Part shown: positions 1-9,599 of the stretch, in pieces | Position numbering within the stretch: the stretch's first letter is position 1 | Layout: each line of letters starts with the position of its first letter | DNA from: CAIODY01 sp046051225 | GTDB lineage: Bacteria; Bacteroidota; Bacteroidia; Chitinophagales; CAIODY01 | Assembly (NCBI GenBank): GCA_046051225.1 | Contig: JBJOOR010000015.1 | Span: 1 to 64,000, forward strand | Direction: 5' to 3' | DNA: 64,000 nt | Notes under the pieces: model-generated | Databases searched by the model: none | What the model saw: only the letters and a program-made list of their open reading frames with translations | Told to the model about the DNA's origin: nothing | Made by a program: the position numbers and the translations under genes

Positions 1-121
1 TTACTTACCTTATTAACAGTTGAAAGTTTATTTTTTGATTGATGAATTTTGATTATATTAAAAATAAAAATGAAAATTTGAGGAAGACTTTTTAAGTATT
101 ATTAAACCACAATTTTTATAA

Positions 122-550
122 ATGAAAAAACCTGAAGAGCTTAAATTTTTTATTGTTGATGATGTTGAGATGTGTTACGAAACAACTAAGATGCATTTGC
201 AAAACTTAGGATATAAAAATATCAAGTGTTTTCAATCGGGGCATGAATGTTTGAATGATTTAATTGAAAAGCCTGATGTGGTTTTTTTAGACCATGAAAT
301 GCCCGAAATTACAGGCGTTGAAGTGTTAAAAAAAATAAAAAGATTCGACCCTGATATATTTGTAGTTATTGTTTCGGGGCAAGAAACGATTCAAGTAGCA
401 ATTGATTTTTTGAAATTTGGAGCATTCGATTATATTATTAAAAATGGAAACGAGGGCAAAGCAATTGAAATAGTAATGAGCAAAGTATTGGCAGTAATGA
501 AATTAATGGATAAGGAACAAAAAGGATTTTTAAAGAAAATATTTTCATAA
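122..550 (+). CDS. single-domain response regulator (REC only)
   Basis: A stand-alone receiver domain of 142 residues with no output domain. The acidic pocket is Asp13-Asp14, the likely phosphoacceptor is Asp57 in FLDHEMPEITG, a conserved Ser lies near residue 85 (VSGQ) and the conserved Lys is near 107 (YIIKNG), so it looks phosphorylatable. It is the first gene of a polysaccharide export locus and ends 3 nt before the Wza-like gene, so co-transcription is likely. By family knowledge such CheY-like proteins act through protein contacts; a role in tuning polysaccharide synthesis is inferred from position only. No partner kinase lies beside it. Confidence 0.88.
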   Translation: MKKPEELKFFIVDDVEMCYETTKMHLQNLGYKNIKCFQSGHECLNDLIEKPDVVFLDHEMPEITGVEVLKKIKRFDPDIFVVIVSGQETIQVAIDFLKFGAFDYIIKNGNEGKAIEIVMSKVLAVMKLMDKEQKGFLKKIFS

Positions 551-553
551 TAA

Positions 554-1315
554 ATGTATATGATAAAAAAAATTACACCTTTTATTTTGTTGGTAATATT
601 GGCTTTAAGTATGCAAAGTTGTTTAACACAAAATATGATGCAAAAGCCTTTAGTAAAAACTACTATGCCTGATGGTTTTTACACATCAAGTGCTTCAAAG
701 CAATACACAATAAGGGTTGATGATAAAATAAATATTAGTATTTGGGGGCATGATGAATTAAGTGTGGGTTCGGTATATGGTATTTATAATTCGAATGAGG
801 TGTATGGTAAATGGATTATGGTAGATGCAAATGGTGAAATTCAAATTCCTAAAATAGGTACTATAAAGATTGAAGGAATGACCATGTTGCAAGCCGAAGA
901 TTCAATAAAAAAAATGGTTTCCAAATGGTTAGTTAATCCAATCGTATTTGTTAGAGTATTAAATAAAGAAGTAATTGTGATGGGTGAAGTAAAAGCACCA
1001 GGCAGATTAATTTTTGATAGAGCACAATATTCTTTGGCCGAAACAGTTGCCCTTGCTGGCGATTTTGATTTTTATGCAAATAAGAAAAAAATTATTGTGG
1101 TTCGAACGGTAAATGGTTTTCAGAAACAAATAAGCTTAGACTTAACTCGAAGTGATAGATTTACAACTAATAATATTCCAATTCTTCCAGGCGACTTAGT
1201 GTATGTACCAAGCAAACGGGCTAAAGATTTTGATAGAAGAATCTCAACAATTGCTCCATTTACAGCGGTAGTTACCACTTTGGTTGTCTTATATTCTGCC
1301 ATTCTTAAAAAATAA
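554..1315 (+). CDS. Wza-like polysaccharide export lipoprotein
   Basis: Outer-membrane polysaccharide export (OPX) protein, 253 residues. A hydrophobic signal ends in a lipobox with Cys23 (ALSMQSC), so it is probably a lipoprotein. A Poly_export domain follows (YTIRVDDKINISIWGHDELS) and then one SLBB-type segment (VIVMGEVKAPGRLIFDRAQY). A C-terminal hydrophobic helix (about 232-250) could be the outer-membrane-spanning helix. Met1 or Met3 (560) could be the start. It lies directly upstream of a Wzc-like gene, the usual pairing in Wzx/Wzy systems. It is much smaller than the multi-SLBB exporter at 59636. Confidence 0.9.
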   Translation: MYMIKKITPFILLVILALSMQSCLTQNMMQKPLVKTTMPDGFYTSSASKQYTIRVDDKINISIWGHDELSVGSVYGIYNSNEVYGKWIMVDANGEIQIPKIGTIKIEGMTMLQAEDSIKKMVSKWLVNPIVFVRVLNKEVIVMGEVKAPGRLIFDRAQYSLAETVALAGDFDFYANKKKIIVVRTVNGFQKQISLDLTRSDRFTTNNIPILPGDLVYVPSKRAKDFDRRISTIAPFTAVVTTLVVLYSAILKK

Positions 1316-1319
1316 TTCA

Positions 1320-3476
1320 ATGAATGATTCATTACGAATAATAAAGGCTTTAATACGAAATTGGTATGTATTTTTAATAGTGATTATTGTTTCATTATTG
1401 TTTACTGGTAGATATTTAAAATATGCTGTGCCCATGTATGAAAGTACGGCAAAAATAAAATTAGCAGAAGCTAATGAAGGAACCCCAGGAACAAACTTGT
1501 ATAAAGATTTTGATCTATTTGCCGAGACCAATAAAATAGGTACTGAAGTAGAAGTAATTAAATCAGAAATTTTACTAGAACGGCTTGTTGATTCATTGCA
1601 ACTTAAATATCAAGTATTCAGAATTGGAAAAATCAAAAAAACAGAACTGTTTGATGATTGCCCATTTGTAGCCATGTTTCAGCCTAATGGCGAAGTGAAA
1701 AAGGATTTGAATTTTAAAATAAATGTATTAAACTCAAGTGAGTTTGAACTTACTACACCCGATAGTTCGGAAAAAATAAAATGTACTTTTAATCAACCCA
1801 TTGTTACTCAAAATGGATTGATTATGCTGCAACAAAATTTTCAATTAATTCATACCCGACCAGATATTAAACTGATTGACAAATTTGAATTAGCAATTAG
1901 AACTAAAAGTGGATTGATTAAAGAATTAGATGGAAATATTGATGTAACGCCTGTAGATAAAGACGTTCCAGTATTACGCATTACTTATAAAAGTACAATA
2001 CCAACCAAATCGGCTGCTGTTGTAAATACTTTAGCTAAAATTTATGTACAAGATTTCATATTATCAAAAGTTAAATCGGCAGATATAACTGTACATTTTT
2101 TAAATAAGCAAATTGATTCTATTGACACAAAATTAGCAAGCTCGGAAAATAGTATTCAAAGCTATAGAGATCAAAATAAAATTATTAATACAAGACAAGA
2201 AACAGAAACTGATTTAAGAAAAATTTCAGAAATGAAAATACAAGCATCAAATCTGAAAATGACGACTGATGCGGTTTCTAAGCTATATGATTATCTTCAA
2301 CACAATGATAAAAGTATTTTAGATATGGCCCCAAACTTTCAAGCCTTTAATGATTTATTATCTACCGAAATGGTAAAGAATATTAAAGAACTACAAATAA
2401 AACGTCGTGATTTATTATTAGATTTTACACCCGAAGATGAAAAAGTAAAAGTGATTGATGAAAAAATAAAAGATTATACAACTTATATTAAAGAAGCAGT
2501 TAAAAATTCATTGATAGATTATCAAACCAAATATGATAGACTAGAGGATGAGATTTTTGAAGCACAACAATCATTTAACAATTTGCCTGTAAAAGAAAAA
2601 ACGATGAACATTCTTCAACGCGATTTTAATTTGAATGAACAAACTTATAATTTTTTGCAACAAAAAAATACAGAAGCTGAAATAGCCCGTGCTGCTGCTA
2701 TTTCATTTCATCGGATTATTCAATATGGTGAAATAGCAAAAGATCCAGTATCGCCTAATCCTTCATTATTAAAGGCTTTAGCGATATTCTTATCATTATT
2801 ATTTAGTGCATTAGCAATTTTTATTGTTAGCTCTGTAAGGGGCAGTGTAGGCGATGAAACATTGGTGTATAAAAATTCGGATACCAAAGTTTTACAATCA
2901 ATTCCATATATTAATGATGCTGATAAACTAAATGATTATTTTAAAAAATGGTTCATTGAATTAGATTTTAATAGAACTATAAAGAAGCATGATGCAGTAA
3001 ATGTTTCTTCTATGCATTTAAATGAAGGCAAGCGGTCTATTGCTTTTGGATTAGCTAATGCAGCCCACGAATTGGGAAAAAATGTATTATACGTTTCGAT
3101 GGATGGAAGATTGGCATCAAATTTTTCGAAAGTAAAAACAATTCAAATTCAGGATACAAAAACTAATTGGCAATTGCCAGAAGTGTTTGACGAATTATTG
3201 AAAAATTGGAAATTAGAGTATGATGTAGTAATAATTCAAAACATATCAATGAATCAAAATTCAGATTCTATGCTTGCTATACGAAATGCTGATTTGAATT
3301 TATTTGTCTTAGATAGCAGATATTCTAAATTGAAATTTGTAAATGAAATAGATAATTTGAAAGAAAAAATGAATCTTCAAAATTTTTACTATTTGGTAAA
3401 TAGAGCTGGTTATAGTCCTTCTATTTTAACCAAAATAAAAACCATTTTGAAATTTGGAAAAACCTTTAAAAAATAA
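1320..3476 (+). CDS. Wzc-like chain-length/co-polymerase protein with degenerate kinase domain
   Basis: Polysaccharide co-polymerase of 718 residues from the ATG at 1320. That start lies just after the upstream stop; an in-frame ATG at 1284 would overlap it by 32 nt. A first membrane helix (about 14-32), a long periplasmic Wzz domain with coiled-coil segments, and a second helix (around 495-515) precede a cytoplasmic BY-kinase-like domain. The Walker A region reads NEGKRSIAFGLANAA, with Arg where Ser/Thr normally follows Lys. Walker A' is present as VLYVSMDGR. The C-terminus lacks the usual Tyr cluster. It probably controls export and chain length but may not autophosphorylate. Confidence 0.85.
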   Translation: MNDSLRIIKALIRNWYVFLIVIIVSLLFTGRYLKYAVPMYESTAKIKLAEANEGTPGTNLYKDFDLFAETNKIGTEVEVIKSEILLERLVDSLQLKYQVFRIGKIKKTELFDDCPFVAMFQPNGEVKKDLNFKINVLNSSEFELTTPDSSEKIKCTFNQPIVTQNGLIMLQQNFQLIHTRPDIKLIDKFELAIRTKSGLIKELDGNIDVTPVDKDVPVLRITYKSTIPTKSAAVVNTLAKIYVQDFILSKVKSADITVHFLNKQIDSIDTKLASSENSIQSYRDQNKIINTRQETETDLRKISEMKIQASNLKMTTDAVSKLYDYLQHNDKSILDMAPNFQAFNDLLSTEMVKNIKELQIKRRDLLLDFTPEDEKVKVIDEKIKDYTTYIKEAVKNSLIDYQTKYDRLEDEIFEAQQSFNNLPVKEKTMNILQRDFNLNEQTYNFLQQKNTEAEIARAAAISFHRIIQYGEIAKDPVSPNPSLLKALAIFLSLLFSALAIFIVSSVRGSVGDETLVYKNSDTKVLQSIPYINDADKLNDYFKKWFIELDFNRTIKKHDAVNVSSMHLNEGKRSIAFGLANAAHELGKNVLYVSMDGRLASNFSKVKTIQIQDTKTNWQLPEVFDELLKNWKLEYDVVIIQNISMNQNSDSMLAIRNADLNLFVLDSRYSKLKFVNEIDNLKEKMNLQNFYYLVNRAGYSPSILTKIKTILKFGKTFKK

Positions 3477-3486
3477 TTTTTATTGA

Positions 3487-4647
3487 TTGACACAAGAAAC
3501 AATACATACTGAAATTGTAAAAAAAAAATCAACGTGGTTTAAAGGTTTAAATGCCTTAAGATTTTTTGCTGCTTCTTTGGTTGTGTTAATGCATGTGCAA
3601 TCCAATTTAAAAATTCAACACTTACCGCATTATCTAGATTATCCAATTAATTCAAAAGGCTTATGGGCTGTTTCGTTTTTTTTTGTTTTAAGCGGATTTT
3701 TAATTACCTATCTTTTATTAGCCGAACGTAAAAAAACTTCTACAATAAAAATAAAAGATTTTTATTTGCGCCGTGTTTTTAGAATTTGGCCGTTGTATTT
3801 TTTTGTAATCATTTTTGGATTATTGTTTTATTGGAAACTAGCACCCATGCTAGGTTTTGAAGCGCCAACAAAATATTCGTTGCCATTAGCCATGGGTTGT
3901 TATTTGTTTTTTCTTGCTAATTTAATGAATAGTTTATTCGATGTTGGTGGTATTATTCACGTTACATGGTCAATAGCTGTTGAAGAACAGTTTTATCTTA
4001 TTTGGGCGCCAATGGTTAAGCGATTAAAGAATAATTTAATGCCCGTTATCATTGCTATCAGCCTATTCTTTTTAGCAGTTAATATTTTAAATACACTAAA
4101 TGTTTTTCATTTATCAGAAAGAATACAAGTGTTTATCAGAACACTTCAATTTCATTACATGGGTATTGGCGCCGCATTTGCATGGTTGCTTTTTAATAAA
4201 AAAGAATGGCTGATGAATCAAATTTTTTTTAGGTCAAAATCACTTCAATATATATTTGTAGTATGCATTTTGTTTTTCTTTATAGGTTACCAAAAAACAA
4301 CCATTGGCGAAATAATTTTACCATTACCAATTGGTTTATTGTTGGGTTGGTTAATTTTAAATTTGGGTGTAAACGAAAACAGAATTTTTTCTTTAGATTA
4401 TAAAATATTAAATTATTTAGGTGATATTTCTTATGGTGTATACATGCTTCATGTACCCTTAGTTTATGCTACCACATTGGTTTTTAAGAAAATGTTAAGC
4501 ACTTATACCAATACCACTTGGTATTTGCCTTTATATTATTTGGTATTGTTTTGTGCTATTATTATTGCTGCTTCATTATCCTATAAATTTATCGAACAGC
4601 CTATACTTTCTATTCATCAAAAATTAAAACAAAGCAAAGCCAAATAA
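3487..4647 (+). CDS. acyltransferase 3 family membrane protein
   Basis: Integral membrane O-acyltransferase (OafA/YrhL family) of 386 residues with about ten hydrophobic helices. Family hallmarks are the N-terminal Arg...His pair in ALRFFAASLVVLMHVQS, FFVLSGFLITYLL, the basic FYLRRVFRIWPLY, VTWSIAVEEQFYLIW and GDISYGVYMLHVPL. It probably acetylates or acylates a polysaccharide sugar. The start is TTG at 3487; an in-frame stop immediately upstream excludes a longer form and the first ATG lies too far inside. It sits between co-polymerase and polymerase genes with very short gaps. Confidence 0.88.
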   Translation: MTQETIHTEIVKKKSTWFKGLNALRFFAASLVVLMHVQSNLKIQHLPHYLDYPINSKGLWAVSFFFVLSGFLITYLLLAERKKTSTIKIKDFYLRRVFRIWPLYFFVIIFGLLFYWKLAPMLGFEAPTKYSLPLAMGCYLFFLANLMNSLFDVGGIIHVTWSIAVEEQFYLIWAPMVKRLKNNLMPVIIAISLFFLAVNILNTLNVFHLSERIQVFIRTLQFHYMGIGAAFAWLLFNKKEWLMNQIFFRSKSLQYIFVVCILFFFIGYQKTTIGEIILPLPIGLLLGWLILNLGVNENRIFSLDYKILNYLGDISYGVYMLHVPLVYATTLVFKKMLSTYTNTTWYLPLYYLVLFCAIIIAASLSYKFIEQPILSIHQKLKQSKAK

Positions 4648-4649
4648 TT

Positions 4650-5963
4650 TTGAAACGAGTAGTACATATAGAGCATACAAAATTCTTGAACCTGATAAAT
4701 ACAATTCTGCTTATCATTTTATTTATTATGATAGCAGGTTTTTTTACATGGAATGAGAGTATCATTTTTACTCGTGTATTTAAAGTTCTTACTCGTGTTG
4801 GGATGACAGCCTGCATCTATATTGTTTATAAACGAATATTAAATCGGGGGGCAATAGATTCATTTAAATTAAAAAATGAATTTTCTATAGGGCTTTATGC
4901 ATTGTATCTTTTGTTAGGATTGGTTTCATTTTGCTGGAGTACCAATGTTGGCTACAGTTCATTGCAATGGATAATGGACATGAGTAGTTTTGTTTTTTCA
5001 TTTTATTTTATAAAAGCATTGTTCTTATTAGATGAATTTTTTCCCGATAATCCAGTAAAATTTTATAATCTAATGGGCAATGTTGCATTTATGTTATTGT
5101 CTATTTTTACCGTAGGGATGGTAGTAGCCCCAGATGCTTTTTTTAGATTGGTAGAAGGTGGCGAAGATGCTCGATTAGGGGGATATATTATGAACCCCAA
5201 TGAACTTGGAATGTATTGTGGCTTGGGGGTTTCGTGCCTAATTTTCGATTTATATAGAAAGCAAAATAAATGGTGGACGATATTTAAAATTTTGATTTTA
5301 GTAATAGCATTGGTCATGACAAAATCACGTTCGTCATTAGTAGGATTATTATTAATTGTATTTTTTCATATCCGAAATTCAAAAAATACAAAGCTTGAAA
5401 TTTTAGTATATATAGGAATGGTATTGGTTATCCCTATTGCTGTTCAAAAACTAATTTTACGTAAAGGCGGTATTGATGATGTATTATCAATGACAGGGCG
5501 TATGCCTTTTTGGAAAGCTTTGATAACAGAAGGCTTACCCAAAGAGCCATTATTTGGTTTTGGATTTATGCGGATTGCTTATGGCGAAACATTTAAAAGC
5601 GTTCATACTTATGAGGCGCATATGACACATAATACATTTATGCAAGTGTTGATGAATCTTGGTTTTATGGGCTTTGCAGTGGTATTATTTCAAATGATTT
5701 TTACAGTAAGAGGATTTATAAAAGAAGATAATGAAAAGCGATTAATGTTGCTTGGAATTTTAATTCCCGTAATCATCAATTCATTTACCGAATTTGGAAT
5801 TTTTGGTGAAACCAACTATGGTATTTTATTTTATCAAATGCTGATTATTTACATCTGTATTCAGTTTAATCCAAGGCTTACACCATTAGAACGAAAATAT
5901 GTTTTGCAAAAACGGCCCAATTTTGATTTTAAATTTAAAACAATAATAGACAAGTTTGCATAG
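4650..5963 (+). CDS. O-antigen ligase/polymerase (Wzy-like) membrane protein
   Basis: Polytopic membrane protein of 437 residues, roughly ten to twelve helices, starting at TTG 4650 two bases after the previous stop. Motifs typical of the Wzy/WaaL superfamily are GGYIMNPNELGMY, TKSRSSLVGLLL, GRMPFWKAL followed by FGFGF, and AHMTHNTFMQVLMNLGF, whose His-Asn lies in the large periplasmic loop. It is most likely the polymerase of the Wzx/Wzy locus; ligase activity cannot be excluded from sequence. A 107-bp gap follows before the flippase. Confidence 0.85.
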   Translation: MKRVVHIEHTKFLNLINTILLIILFIMIAGFFTWNESIIFTRVFKVLTRVGMTACIYIVYKRILNRGAIDSFKLKNEFSIGLYALYLLLGLVSFCWSTNVGYSSLQWIMDMSSFVFSFYFIKALFLLDEFFPDNPVKFYNLMGNVAFMLLSIFTVGMVVAPDAFFRLVEGGEDARLGGYIMNPNELGMYCGLGVSCLIFDLYRKQNKWWTIFKILILVIALVMTKSRSSLVGLLLIVFFHIRNSKNTKLEILVYIGMVLVIPIAVQKLILRKGGIDDVLSMTGRMPFWKALITEGLPKEPLFGFGFMRIAYGETFKSVHTYEAHMTHNTFMQVLMNLGFMGFAVVLFQMIFTVRGFIKEDNEKRLMLLGILIPVIINSFTEFGIFGETNYGILFYQMLIIYICIQFNPRLTPLERKYVLQKRPNFDFKFKTIIDKFA

Positions 5964-6070
5964 CTACGTAGATATTTAAGTTGAATTACTTAGCCATTAT
6001 TTTTAATAAAATCGCAGATTAGCTTTCTATTTCAAAAGTAGATTTTAATAAACCACAACCATATTAATTA

Positions 6071-7336
6071 ATGATTGAAAAAGACCCATACAAATACCTC
6101 AAAACTGTAGTATCAAAGCCTATTACATGGGTAATGTTCGACCAAGCATTAGTAAGCGGTATTAATTTTATTACAACATTTATTTTAGCTCATGGTTTGC
6201 CTGTTAGCGATTTTGCAAGATATTCGGGCATTGTATTAGCTCAAATGTTTTTGCTAACCATGCAAAATGCATTAGTGCTACAACCATTTCAATTGTTCTT
6301 GTATCGCTTGCCAGGAAGGAGTTGCAGACATACAGCTTGGTGGGCTGGTTTTTTATTCATTACATTTGGATTAGTAGGATTGCATTTTGCACGACATTTT
6401 TTTGAACATGGTGGTATACTAACAAAAACACAAACCATGTATTCTTTATGTTGTATCGAAGGTTATTTGTTGATGGACTTAATAAGAAGAATGTTGATAG
6501 CTGAAAAGAAAATTACACAATCAATAATTATTGATGCTGTATCAAATATACCACAGCTAATCGTTTTAGCGTATTTGTTTTATGCCAAAGAACTTACTTT
6601 AGATAGTAGTTTGAAAACTATTGCAGTAACTTATATACCAGCAGTTTTAATTGGTGTGTTTTTTCTTCAACCACGATTTCAGTCACTTTCAACTTTTTTC
6701 AGAATCTATAAAATGTTTTGGAAAGAATCAAGATGGCTTACTGCTACAGGATTATTGCAATGGAGTTCGGGCAATTATTTAGTAGTAGCAGCTACTTATT
6801 ATATTGGCGCACAAGCCTTAGCCGCTGTACGTTTGGGGCAAAGCATACTAGGATTAGTGGGTGTATTTCTTCAGGCATCTGAAAATTATGTATTGCCAAA
6901 AGCTGCACAGATGCTACGCAAATCGCCAGCTATGATGTGGCGATATGTAAAGCATTATTCAATGGGGCTATTTGTAATTAGTTTAATTATTTCAAGTACA
7001 CTTTTCTTTTTTTCGAAACCAATTTTCTTTGCAGCAGGTGGTACACAATTTATTCAATACAGTTCGGTATTACAATGGTTTGCGCTATTGTTAATGACAA
7101 TTGCCATCAGTTATCCTTTCCGCATTTTAATAAGAGTACACATGCAAAATGCTCACTTTTTAGTTGGCTATGTTTTTACAACCATCTTCAGTTTACTAGC
7201 CGCAAAGTGGTTATGCGAAACATGGGGAATGGGAGGGGTAGTAATTGGATTAATGTTTAATCAAATTGTAATGGTAATTTATTGGACAATTATTCTAAAA
7301 ATAAAAAAACAAATGGCATGGACATTACCCACATAA
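6071..7336 (+). CDS. Wzx-like polysaccharide flippase (MOP superfamily)
   Basis: 421-residue membrane protein with about 12 hydrophobic segments, beginning with a short cytoplasmic N-terminus (MIEKDPYKYL) and a first helix around 20-45. It resembles lipid-linked oligosaccharide flippases of Bacteroidota in length, topology and position between polymerase and glycosyltransferase. Individual motifs are weak, so the call rests on topology and context. It overlaps the glycosyltransferase start by 19 nt. The motif AATAAACCACAA at 6047-6058 is also found, nearly identical, just before the first gene of the cluster. Confidence 0.75.
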   Translation: MIEKDPYKYLKTVVSKPITWVMFDQALVSGINFITTFILAHGLPVSDFARYSGIVLAQMFLLTMQNALVLQPFQLFLYRLPGRSCRHTAWWAGFLFITFGLVGLHFARHFFEHGGILTKTQTMYSLCCIEGYLLMDLIRRMLIAEKKITQSIIIDAVSNIPQLIVLAYLFYAKELTLDSSLKTIAVTYIPAVLIGVFFLQPRFQSLSTFFRIYKMFWKESRWLTATGLLQWSSGNYLVVAATYYIGAQALAAVRLGQSILGLVGVFLQASENYVLPKAAQMLRKSPAMMWRYVKHYSMGLFVISLIISSTLFFFSKPIFFAAGGTQFIQYSSVLQWFALLLMTIAISYPFRILIRVHMQNAHFLVGYVFTTIFSLLAAKWLCETWGMGGVVIGLMFNQIVMVIYWTIILKIKKQMAWTLPT

Positions 7337-8433
7337 TTTTAGGCAAAGCCAATCCTGAAAGAATGAATGGTGTAAACAAAGTAGTGTACGAACTTTGTTC
7401 GCATCAAGCCGAAGTGGGCAACCATGTGGAATTATGGGGAATAACTGCAACAGTTGAAGAAAATTTTCCACCACGAAATTTTAAAACAAAATTATTTCAA
7501 TCTAATAAATTTCGATTTTTTTTAGATAAAAAAATCGAGCAAGAAATTCTTCATTCTTCGCCCAAAACTATCTTTCATTTGCATGGTGTTTTTTTACCCG
7601 AATTATATTCCATTTCAAAATTATTAAAAAAATATAATAGAAAATTTGTATTCACGGCGCATGGCGGATACAATGTAATTGCTATGCAAAAAAGTGGTTT
7701 TCAAAAGAAAATTTACATCTCAATTTTCGAAAAGCAATTACTACAAAATGCTGCATTCATCAACTGTTTAGGCGAAAGCGAAGTAGATGGAACAAAATCG
7801 ATTTTACCTAATGCAAACACTTATTTATTGCCTTATGGATTTGATATCATCAACTTTACGAACCATCCAAAAGATGAAAAATATTTTATCATTTCGTTTT
7901 GTGGCAGAATAGATTTTTACACCAAAGGATTGGATGCCATTTTGGATGGATTCAAATTATTTTTGAATGAAATACCAAATGCAAGATTGAGATTAATTGG
8001 TGATGGAAGCGATAAAGAAAAAGTAATACAACGTATCACGAATGAATTTAAAGAAGACTTGATTGAATATTGTGGCAGTAAATATGGCGATGAAAAACTG
8101 AAATTAATTGCTGAATGTGATGTGTTTATACATCCATCAAGAAACGAAGGTTTACCTACGGCTGTGTTAGAAGCTGCAAGTTTGGGGTTGCCATCATTGG
8201 TAACTAAAGCAACTAATATTGGCGCATATATTACAAAGCATAAAGCAGGAATTGTAATAGATAAAACCGACGGACAGCAAGTGTTTGAAGGTTTATTGCA
8301 ATTATATAAATTATATCAAACCAATAAAATAGAGTTACAAAACAACGCCAAGCAAATGGTTTTACAAGAGTTTAATTGGAAACATATTGAAGCCGAATTT
8401 AAAAAAATGTATACTAAAGCATTACAAAATTGA
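7318..8433 (+). CDS. GT4-family glycosyltransferase
   Basis: GT-B retaining glycosyltransferase of 371 residues. The N-terminal acceptor-domain loop reads GKANPERMNGVNKVVYEL, and the C-terminal donor site has SFCGRIDFYTKGLDAIL, RLIGDGSDKEKV and the E-x7-E signature NEGLPTAVLEA. A longer frame opens at 7282, but the ATG at 7318 gives the expected N-terminus (MDITHIILGKAN). It should add a sugar to the lipid-linked repeat unit; the donor cannot be read from sequence. It is the only obvious glycosyltransferase of the locus, and no initiating phosphoglycosyl transferase is present. Confidence 0.9.
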   Translation: MDITHIILGKANPERMNGVNKVVYELCSHQAEVGNHVELWGITATVEENFPPRNFKTKLFQSNKFRFFLDKKIEQEILHSSPKTIFHLHGVFLPELYSISKLLKKYNRKFVFTAHGGYNVIAMQKSGFQKKIYISIFEKQLLQNAAFINCLGESEVDGTKSILPNANTYLLPYGFDIINFTNHPKDEKYFIISFCGRIDFYTKGLDAILDGFKLFLNEIPNARLRLIGDGSDKEKVIQRITNEFKEDLIEYCGSKYGDEKLKLIAECDVFIHPSRNEGLPTAVLEAASLGLPSLVTKATNIGAYITKHKAGIVIDKTDGQQVFEGLLQLYKLYQTNKIELQNNAKQMVLQEFNWKHIEAEFKKMYTKALQN

Positions 8434-9599
8434 CGAATGAAAATATACATATTGTTTCCCTTTTAAAATTGTGTGGCATTGATGTTAGCATCGAAAATGT
8501 TGTAAGCAATTCCATTCAGAAAAAAATACTAATGTATCCAAACCCTGATGGTACAATACGTTGGATGTGGGATGCTGAAAGTACAAAACCTTTATTCTTG
8601 AAATTTTACGGTGTAATTGGCTGGAAATCGAAATTGTTTTCAGCATTTGTGCAATTACTTTTTGTATTAAGATTGCAAAAAATAATAGCTAAAAAATGCG
8701 TTGCTATTTATTTAGATAATGAAAATTCAGAAAAATATAATTTATTATTAAGCGCTGAATGGGCTTTGTTTACTGGTACGTCAGGCAAATTACGAAAGGC
8801 TGTAATTACAATTCATAAAAAATCTGAATCTGTATTTTTGAAAATTCCGCTTACCGATGCTGCTAAAAATATTGTTGCATTAGAATCGAAAAATTTATCT
8901 ATGCTGGAAAAATTGCAATTGCAAAATTCAATTGTTCCAAAAGGAATTATGCATGGAATTAGTTTACAGCAAACCGATGTAAGTCAGTATTGTAGCCATC
9001 GTTCATCTGTATTTGGCAATGCACATTTACTTTCGATGATGGAATTTTTTGAAAAAACAAATCATAAAAAATCTTTGTCGTCAACTTTATTTTGGCAAAC
9101 AATCGAAAAAAATATTACTGTTTTAATCAACTCAAATCCACATCCCAATATTTTAATTTGGAATGAATTGTTGAAAAATTTGATGGATGAAAAAAATAAA
9201 ATTGATGCTTCATTAGAACAGCAATTTCGCCTTGCACATGCCGATTTAACTGCATGGAACTGCTATTGCGATGATTCGAAATTATATATTTATGATTGGG
9301 AATTAGCTATTGAAGATGCACCAATATTGTACGATTTATTTCATTTTCATATTCAAGGAAATTGTTTGTTAGGCAATCAATCATTCGAGCAAATTAATGA
9401 GAAACTACATTCGGTTTTACAATCTAAAAAAGTTAAAGCATTTTGCGAAAGCAATAAAATTGATGTTGAATTAAATCTGAAATTATATTTGTTATATCAT
9501 GTTTCAGAATCTTTATGTTGGTATTCGGAACAAAAGGATTTGCATCTTCAAGTGCAGTGGCTAACCAGTTTATGGAATAAATATTTAACTGAAAAATGA
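8430..9599 (+). CDS. APH/choline-kinase-like phosphotransferase in polysaccharide locus
   Basis: 389-residue protein kinase-like-fold protein. The catalytic loop LAHADLTAWNCYC has the HxDxxxxN pattern and is followed by the metal-binding IYDWELA, as in aminoglycoside and choline kinases. FLKIPL supplies a candidate ATP-binding Lys and ALESKNLSML a candidate helix-C Glu. The start is TTG at 8430, overlapping the previous stop (TTGA); the next gene overlaps by ATGA, so the three are probably translationally coupled. The substrate is unknown. Phosphorylating a sugar or lipid intermediate of the polysaccharide is inferred from context. Confidence 0.72.
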   Translation: MTNENIHIVSLLKLCGIDVSIENVVSNSIQKKILMYPNPDGTIRWMWDAESTKPLFLKFYGVIGWKSKLFSAFVQLLFVLRLQKIIAKKCVAIYLDNENSEKYNLLLSAEWALFTGTSGKLRKAVITIHKKSESVFLKIPLTDAAKNIVALESKNLSMLEKLQLQNSIVPKGIMHGISLQQTDVSQYCSHRSSVFGNAHLLSMMEFFEKTNHKKSLSSTLFWQTIEKNITVLINSNPHPNILIWNELLKNLMDEKNKIDASLEQQFRLAHADLTAWNCYCDDSKLYIYDWELAIEDAPILYDLFHFHIQGNCLLGNQSFEQINEKLHSVLQSKKVKAFCESNKIDVELNLKLYLLYHVSESLCWYSEQKDLHLQVQWLTSLWNKYLTEK

